A stretch of 11,771 nucleotides of DNA, taken from contig CAWEHT010000068.1 of the NCBI GenBank assembly GCA_963808455.1, positions 1 through 11,771 on the forward strand. The letters are read 5' to 3'. This stretch comes from CAWEHT01 sp963808455. Lineage in GTDB: Bacteria > Chloroflexota > Anaerolineae > CG2-30-64-16. This document shows positions 7,367 through 11,771 of this stretch, in pieces. Positions within the stretch are counted from its first letter, which is position 1. The number at the start of each line of letters is the position of its first letter. Under the pieces are notes generated by a model. That model had not been told where the DNA came from. It did no database searches and saw only the letters and a list, made by a program, of their open reading frames with translations. A program made the translations under genes and the position numbers.

Positions 7367-8869
7367 ATGGCACACACCACGCAGTCGCCTGCGTCCTGCG
7401 ATGTCTACACGGCACCCCGCCTTGCACAAGCCATGGTCACCGCTCTGGGGAACCAGCGCGGCGACAGGTGGCTGGAGCCTTGCGTGGGACGCGGAGCGTT
7501 CCTGAATGAGCTCGCAAAGCTGGGTGTGGACGCAGCCCAGGTGACCGCCATCGACCTTGCCGAACCTCCAGAGCCGGGCGACCCAACGGTGGCAGCGCTC
7601 CACGGAGTTGATTTTATCAGCTGGTCGCAGGCCACCAACCAGCGCTTCGACAAGATTATAGCGAACCCGCCTTACGTGGCCCTATCAAAGCTCGACATGT
7701 CGCTGCTGAAACCAGTTCTCGCACTGACAGCCCCAGCTGGAACTCCGCTTGGCCGGAGAGCCAACTACTGGTGCGCTTTTGTGTGCGCGGCCCTGAACGT
7801 CCTTAGCCCTGGGGCGGCTATCTGTTTCGTCCTACCAGCCGCGTGGGATTATGCTGACTACGCGCTACCGCTCCGCGAGTCGCTTCCGAGCCTCTTCTCC
7901 ACGTTTCACATCCATAGAAGTCGCAAGCCCCTGTTCGAAGGAATTCAGGACGGAAGCGTAGTTATCATCGGCCGGGGGTTCGGTGTGCCTAACACCGAGG
8001 CACTTCGGCATGAGCACGGTACCGGCGACCAACTAATCTCGGCACTGCTCGCCGACGGCCCTGGTTCCCAGGTTGATGTGGGCACAACCCACCCCTCGGT
8101 GCCGGCGCACGACTCCCAACCTGCTGGCGCCCGCCCGTTGGGCGAGGTGCTGACCGTTCGCTTGGGAGGAGTAACCGGGGATGCCGGTTACTTCCTCATG
8201 TCTGAGGGCAAAAGAAGCGAGCGGGACCTGCCGCCGGAAAGCGTGCGCTCGGTTATCTCTCGCGCTAACCATTTGGTCGCCGGTGAACTGACACCTTCTG
8301 CCTGGGAAATGCTACGAGATTCTGGAGAACGTGTGTGGCTGTTCGATCCTCCAGATCACATGTTGGACCACAAGGCGGTTGCAGCCTATCTCGCGCTTGG
8401 ACAATCTGAGGGTGGGTGCCATCGAGACAGGTACAAAATCCGCACTCGCTCGCCCTGGTATCGGACTTCGTTACCGTCCGTGGTGGACGGTTTCGTCAGT
8501 GGTATGTCGAAGCACGGTCCCTGGATTAGCTTGCGGGGCATGCCTGATCTAACAGCGACCAATACGCTGTACGTCATCCAGTTCCGACACCAATTGGATC
8601 AGGCCGCGAAAGCGGCCTGGGCGCTCTCACTTCTGACCTCGTCCGTCAGGCAGCAGCTATGCCGGTTGGGACGAGCCTATCCCGACGGGCTGGTGAAGCA
8701 CGAGCCGGGTGATCTGAGCGCTGTGATGGTACCGGTCCCTTCAGCTTTTGAAGGAGCCCGATCGACCTATCTCGCGGCCACAAGGTTTCTACTAGAGGGC
8801 GAAGCTGAGAAGAGCCAAGACCTGGCCGATGACTGGTTTGGGCGACCGCAAGAGCGGAGTGACAAATGA
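7367..8869 (+). CDS. Gamma-class (M.TaqI-like) DNA adenine-N6 methyltransferase
   Basis: 500-residue class I SAM-dependent DNA methyltransferase. Motifs run in the order X (VYTAPRLAQAM, residues 13-23), I (LEPCVGRGAF, 36-45), II (AIDL, 61-64), III (VDF around Asp82) and IV (NPPY, 100-103), the gamma arrangement of M.TaqI and type IIG/type I enzymes. NPPY is the catalytic motif for the exocyclic adenine amino group. Residues from about 240 to the end would hold target recognition. At 500 residues it is longer than M.TaqI, but no nuclease or helicase motif is seen, so it is modification-only. The ATG directly abuts the previous TAG with no recognisable ribosome-binding site, so translation is probably coupled. 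The target sequence cannot be predicted. The 3' part (from about 8400) recurs in reverse at the right end of the window. Confidence 0.92.
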   Translation: MAHTTQSPASCDVYTAPRLAQAMVTALGNQRGDRWLEPCVGRGAFLNELAKLGVDAAQVTAIDLAEPPEPGDPTVAALHGVDFISWSQATNQRFDKIIANPPYVALSKLDMSLLKPVLALTAPAGTPLGRRANYWCAFVCAALNVLSPGAAICFVLPAAWDYADYALPLRESLPSLFSTFHIHRSRKPLFEGIQDGSVVIIGRGFGVPNTEALRHEHGTGDQLISALLADGPGSQVDVGTTHPSVPAHDSQPAGARPLGEVLTVRLGGVTGDAGYFLMSEGKRSERDLPPESVRSVISRANHLVAGELTPSAWEMLRDSGERVWLFDPPDHMLDHKAVAAYLALGQSEGGCHRDRYKIRTRSPWYRTSLPSVVDGFVSGMSKHGPWISLRGMPDLTATNTLYVIQFRHQLDQAAKAAWALSLLTSSVRQQLCRLGRAYPDGLVKHEPGDLSAVMVPVPSAFEGARSTYLAATRFLLEGEAEKSQDLADDWFGRPQERSDK

Positions 8870-8884
8870 CGGCGCGACGACAGA

Positions 8885-8898
8885 CGGCTCCAAAGCCG
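8885..8898 (+). terminator. Weak hairpin just past the operon stop
   Basis: CGGCT, 4 bases, AGCCG, starting 16 bases after the methyltransferase TGA. The stem is short and no T-run follows, so termination here is only possible. The same bases are kept in the mirrored copy near 11257-11270. Confidence 0.25.
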
Positions 8899-9044
8899 CT
8901 ACTTGACGCCACCCTTGTCAGAGAGGCGACGAAAACTGCCCTCGGTAGTGCAGCCCGTCGCACACCCGGTCGAGGTCCAGCCAGCCTGCCTAGAGATGTC
9001 GGGGGGCACCGGGTCAGGCGATAGCCCGTGCTGGCCGGCTCCGC

Positions 9045-9206
9045 AGGTCGGAGGCGGGTGAGCGCCGAGGCCAGCAATGCGGGCGCGGTCAGCGTCTGTC
9101 CCGCTCGCGGCCACGCTGCTACGAGCCTCTCCGTCTCATCGCTCGATCGGTCCGGCACGAGGCACAGCACTTCGAAGCTGCCATCAACACAAGTCGATGA
9201 GGCTAT
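9045..9206 (-). pseudogene. PIN-domain (VapC-like) toxin fragment, frame-broken
   Basis: Read on the minus strand, this segment gives a start-like helix-free lead-in, then STCVDGSFEVL (acidic Asp codon 9183-9185), LVPDRSSDETERLVAAW and TLTAPALLASALTRL. That is the pattern of the first half of a PIN-domain RNase toxin: hydrophobic strand ending in VDxS, a charged helix, then an xAPxLLxxE/A strand-helix. The mirrored copy on the plus strand near 10,970-11,120 reads the same motif with other errors (STSSTCVDGSFEVL), which supports it. Downstream the frame is lost; a further piece (LDRVCDGLHYRG, another frame) could belong to it, but the conserved later Asp motifs are not found before the methyltransferase end. 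It lies tail-to-tail with the operon. It may be an intact gene obscured by sequencing errors or a truncated remnant. Confidence 0.45.
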
Positions 9207-9373
9207 GGTCGCGTTCCTCGCGCGCCTCCCTGACGACCCCCAGATACGTCGGCCAGTGCGCCGCGCCGGCGTTCCAGGATCTTGCCCCGTGGCCGGCGCA
9301 TGTCTGCGATCCATTGCCTGCCTGCTCCGTCCTCCGTAGGGATCCCGGCTCCCTCGTTTCTAGGCATTTCGTC

Positions 9374-9538
9374 CTAAGCCAGCTGGTCGGTGATCGCCTG
9401 CAAGCGGTAGGCCGTCGTCGGGAGCCCATCCTGCGCCGCAGCAAGCTCGACCCGTTTCTCGGTCTCGGCGCCGATTCGGACATTAATGCGCTGCCCGGCC
9501 GCCCGGTGACCTCCGCAAGCACGCCAGCATTCTGACAC
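9374..9538 (-). CDS. Small ribbon-helix-helix (antitoxin-like) protein, start uncertain
   Basis: The minus-strand frame ending at the TAG at 9374-9376 encodes RINVRIGAETEKRVELAAAQ followed by DGLPTTAYRLQAITDQLA. This has the size and layout of a ribbon-helix-helix DNA-binding domain: a short basic beta strand, a charged helix, a turn at DGLP, and a second helix. A GTG at 9536-9538 is the furthest supported start. A neighbouring frame beginning at about 9585 (MKGRARLERGQ) may be the true N-terminus joined by a lost base. It lies about 170 bases upstream of the PIN-like segment on the same strand, so the two could be a VapBC-type pair. The stretch between them has broken frames, including a helix-like AREERD segment that might be the real partner antitoxin. 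Confidence 0.45.
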   Translation of the reverse strand: MSECWRACGGHRAAGQRINVRIGAETEKRVELAAAQDGLPTTAYRLQAITDQLA

Positions 9539-9637
9539 CCTGGCCTCAACAGTTGGCCGCGCTCCAGACGAGCACGTCCCTTCAAGCGGCGCGGGCCCGG
9601 CGTCGCGGCGCCCGCGCTTGCCCGAACAGGGCTGGGG

Positions 9638-9708
9638 GCTAGCTCGACGCGGGCCCCGGAATCGGACGTGGGCGCTGCTCAGGCTACCGGGACCCGCGTC
9701 GAGCTAGC
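9638..9708. repeat. CTAG-bounded palindromic element, 16-bp arms
   Basis: gctagctcgacgcggg (9638-9653) and cccgcgtcgagctagc (9693-9708) are perfect reverse complements around a 39-base loop. It sits between the antitoxin-like gene and the transposase start. There is no T-run. Like the element at 2080-2239, its outer ends contain GCTAGC. The copy in the folded-back arm (about 10,454-10,521) keeps the inverted ends, though the loop differs by many errors. Confidence 0.6.
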
Positions 9709-9787
9709 GTAACGGTTGTGCAATCAGGGGCCGATTCGTTGAAATCGGCCTCCAATACGAACTTTCCCAATTGGCGAGCGGGCAGCT

Positions 9788-10129
9788 ATGCTCTGGCGTA
9801 TCCGATGCCAGCATCGAGGAGTCGTCTTGAGCGAGAATGCTGCCGGGTTGAGCCGTACGGAACATGCCATGCTGGTCCTGTTGGGCCAATACGCCCAGCA
9901 CCTGGGCCTGATTCAGGCTCTGATGGACGTAGCTTTGCACCAGAAGACCTACCTGCACAGTCCGCAGACCAAGCTTCTGGAGTTTCTGGTCGCCATCCTG
10001 GCGGGCCTGCCGCACCTGGAAGATATCAGCCAGGACGCCCGCCCGCTGGATCAGGATCGCACCCTGGCTTATGCCTGGCAGCAAGCAGACTGGGCCAAGG
10101 CTCCCAGCGGGCGGGCAGGTCCTGGCTGA
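9788..10129 (+). pseudogene. Transposase N-terminal fragment, cut by the fold-back point
   Basis: The readable part encodes LGLIQALMDVALHQKTYLHS, then PQTKLLEFLVAILAGLPHLE, a PLDQD segment and an AYAWQQADWA helix. This pattern (QKT followed by SPxxKLLEfLvaILAG) is typical of the N-terminal region of a DDE transposase found in GC-rich environmental bacteria; I cannot name the IS family. The start is either the ATG at 9788 or a TTG near 9826. After about 10,100 the frame enters the reverse-complement arm and stops at 10,129, so the catalytic domain is missing because the sequence folds back, not because a natural end was seen. A noisy minus-strand copy lies at about 10,103-10,390. Confidence 0.62.
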
Positions 10130-11771
10130 TCTTCCAGGTGCGGCCAGCCCGCCCAGGATGGCGACCAGATTTCCAGAAGCTTGGTCTGCGGACTGTGCAG
10201 GTAGGTCTTCTGGTGCAAAGCTACATCCATCAGAGCCTGAATCAGGCCCAGTGCTGACAGCACAACAGGACCAGCCGTGGGAACCTCTCCGTACGGCTGA
10301 ACCAGGCAGCATTCTCCACTCAAGACGACTCCTCGATGCTAGCCGCCATGGCCGGAGCCGCTGCAGGCTTCCCGGCTGCGCCAATAGGGAAAGTTCGTAT
10401 TGGAAGCCGAGTTTGCCGAACGAATCGGCCCCTGACTGTACCACAACCGTTACGCTAGCTCGACGCGGTACCGGTAGCCTGAGGCCGCACCACGCTCCAA
10501 TTGCGGGCGCGTCGAGCTAGCCCGCCCTGTTGGGGCAAGCGCGGGCGCCGCGACACAGGGCCCACACAGCTTCCGGAAGAGGGACGTGCTGGTCTGGAGC
10601 ACAGCCAAACTGTTGAGGCCAGGTATCAGATGCTGGCGTGCTTGCGGAGGTCACCGGGCGGCCGGGCAGCGCGTAATCTAGAATCGGCACCGAGACCGAG
10701 ACGGGTCTCAAGCTGCTGCGGCGCAGGATGGGCTCCAACGACACCGCTTGCAGCAATGACCGACCAGCTGGCTTAGGACGAAATGCCTAGAAAACGAGGG
10801 AGCCGGGAACCCTTACGAGGAGCGGACAGGCGGGCCATCAATAGCAAGCGCGCTCGGCCACGGGGCAAAATCCCTCGGAAACACCGCACGGCGGCGCACT
10901 CGGCCGAAGCGTAGGTCTGAGAGGAGTGGGGTGCGGGAGGCCACACGCGAGGAACACGACCATCAGTACCTCATCGACTTGTGTTGATGGCAGCTTCGAA
11001 GTGCTCCGTGCCGGACCGATGGACGATGAGACGGAGAGGCTCCGTGTAGCAGCGTGGCACGGAGCGGGACAGACACTGGCACCACGCCCGCATTGCTACG
11101 CCTCGGCGCTCCACCGCCTCCGACCTCCCGGAGCCGGCCGCAGACAACCGGTGCCCCCCGACATCTCTAGGCAGGCTGGCTGGACCTCGACCGGGTGTAG
11201 CAACGGGCTGCACTACCAAGGGCAGTTTTCGTCGCCTCTCTGACAAGGATCGCGGCTTTGGAGCCGTCTGCTCGTTGGCGCCGTCATTTGTCACTCCCGT
11301 TGCGGTCACCAAACCATGATCGGCCAGGTCTTGGCTCTTCTGGCTTCGCCCCTGCTAGTAGAAACCTTGTGGGCCAGGAGGATATAGGTCGATCGGGCTC
11401 CTTCAAAAGCTGAAGGGACCGGTACCATCACAGCGCTCAGATCAGCCCCGGCTCGTGCTTCACCAGCCCGTCAGATAGGCTCGTCCCAACCGGCATAGCT
11501 GCTCCCTGACGGACAAGGTGTAGAAGTGAGACACCCAGCCGGGTTCGCGGCCTGATCGTGAGATTGTCGGAACTGGATGACGTATTCGTGACTGTTGAGA
11601 TCAGGCAGTACCCCGCAAGCTAATCCAGGGACCGTGCTTCGAACTGCCGTTGACGAAACCGTCCACCACGGACGGTAACGAAGTCCGATGCCCGGCGAGC
11701 GAGTGATTTTGTACCTGTCTTCAATGGCACCCCGCCTCCAGATTGTAAAACACAAAGTGCCAGGCGATTGG
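10103..11771 (-). repeat. Right arm: error-rich reverse complement of 8402-10050
   Basis: The order of features is the mirror image of the left arm: transposase start (minus, to about 10,390), CTAG palindrome, RHH-like gene (plus, about 10,620-10,776), PIN-like segment (plus, about 10,970-11,120), then the methyltransferase 3' end (minus, 11,284 to about 11,750). Matches are interrupted by many single-base insertions, deletions and substitutions, and every reading frame that is intact on the left is broken here. A 52-base unpaired loop (10,051-10,102) separates the arms. This is what one strand of a long read followed by its complement looks like. No independent gene should be annotated here. 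Confidence 0.9.
11284..11750 (-). pseudogene. Mirrored, frame-broken copy of the methyltransferase 3' end
   Basis: The minus strand reads fragments such as GLRYRPWWTVSS, STVPGLACG and YVIQFR, which correspond to out-of-frame and in-frame readings of the methyltransferase region 8400-8869. Multiple indels destroy the frame. It exists only as part of the folded-back arm and is not a second gene. Confidence 0.85.

Larger units (their letters stand above)
8402..10050 (+). repeat. Left arm of a 1.65-kb imperfect inverted repeat
   Basis: This arm holds the 3' third of the methyltransferase, the toxin-antitoxin remnant, the CTAG palindrome and the transposase start. Its reverse complement follows at about 10,103-11,771. 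Anchors: bases 8641-8700 pair with 11456-11514 (57 of 60 positions the same), ggggggcacc at 9001-9010 pairs with its complement near 11,150, and the CTAG palindrome at 9638-9708 pairs with 10,454-10,521. In each case the two positions add up to roughly 20,150-20,170, so the symmetry point is near 10,076. Confidence 0.93.

Noticed and set aside
8866..9024. A 52-residue plus-strand frame starting with an ATGA overlap at the methyltransferase stop, which could be a fifth operon gene.
   Set aside because: It has no recognisable family, ends early, and the opposite strand of the same region reads PIN- and RHH-like segments. The mirrored copy does not preserve this frame. It cannot be excluded until the sequence is corrected.
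8646..9314. A 222-residue minus-strand frame overlapping the methyltransferase end as a whole gene.
   Set aside because: Only its middle part (9045-9206) looks like a PIN domain; the rest is antisense to the methyltransferase and shows no PIN C-terminal motifs.
9729..9750. An 8-bp perfect hairpin (ggccgatt...aatcggcc) upstream of the transposase.
   Set aside because: The mirrored copy of the same site reads differently and does not form it, so it may be created by sequencing error.
10501..11312. Several plus- and minus-strand open frames in the right arm taken as additional toxin-antitoxin genes.
   Set aside because: They are damaged mirror copies of 8870-9585 within the folded-back arm, not independent genes.

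Overview
The window looks like the end of a bacterial contig from a GC-rich organism. A tryptophanase gene with almost exclusively G/C third codon positions (19 of 20 in a sample from base 123) is followed by a lower-GC accessory island (16 of 20 in the first island gene, 12 of 20 in its third gene). The phylum cannot be fixed from this sequence. The RHH/PIN toxin-antitoxin remnant, the hairpin-rich spacers and the transposase style would fit Chloroflexota or a similar lineage, but that is a guess.

Layout. Bases 3-1381 hold a tryptophanase (tnaA-like) cut by the left edge and broken by one missing base near 1060. Bases 1402-1625 are a 52-53 bp tandem repeat, followed by a cluster of small palindromes. 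Bases 1736-3136 contain no convincing gene. They hold a MITE-like element with 21-bp inverted ends (2080-2239), a short perfect hairpin, and a very good sigma-70-type promoter whose spacer is an exact palindrome (2727-2755). That promoter points at the operon, with a hairpin early in a roughly 375-nt leader.

Bases 3137-8869 are a compact four-gene plus-strand operon and the most interesting part of the window: (1) a large protein joining a MutL/MORC/Hsp90-type GHKL ATPase to a histidine-kinase core (H-box plus a second GHKL ATPase domain), read with two single-base frameshifts; (2) a protein with an intact receiver domain and a long unrecognised C-terminal region; (3) an unrecognised 252-residue protein with an HFHVH motif; (4) a gamma-class (M.TaqI-like) DNA adenine-N6 methyltransferase. 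Spacings are 11, 35 and 0 bases. I infer a phosphorelay-controlled DNA-modification or defence system. No nuclease is visible, so an effector may be missing, unrecognised, or encoded elsewhere.

After the operon (8870-9640) the minus strand carries frame-broken remains of an RHH antitoxin-like and a PIN (VapC-like) toxin-like gene, then a CTAG-bounded palindrome and the first part of a transposase gene. The sequence then folds back: about 10,103-11,771 is an error-rich reverse complement of about 8,400-10,050. That is most simply a long-read foldback artefact at a contig end, so sequence right of about 10,100 should not be counted as independent genome. It also makes sequencing error a likely cause of the single-base frameshifts elsewhere.
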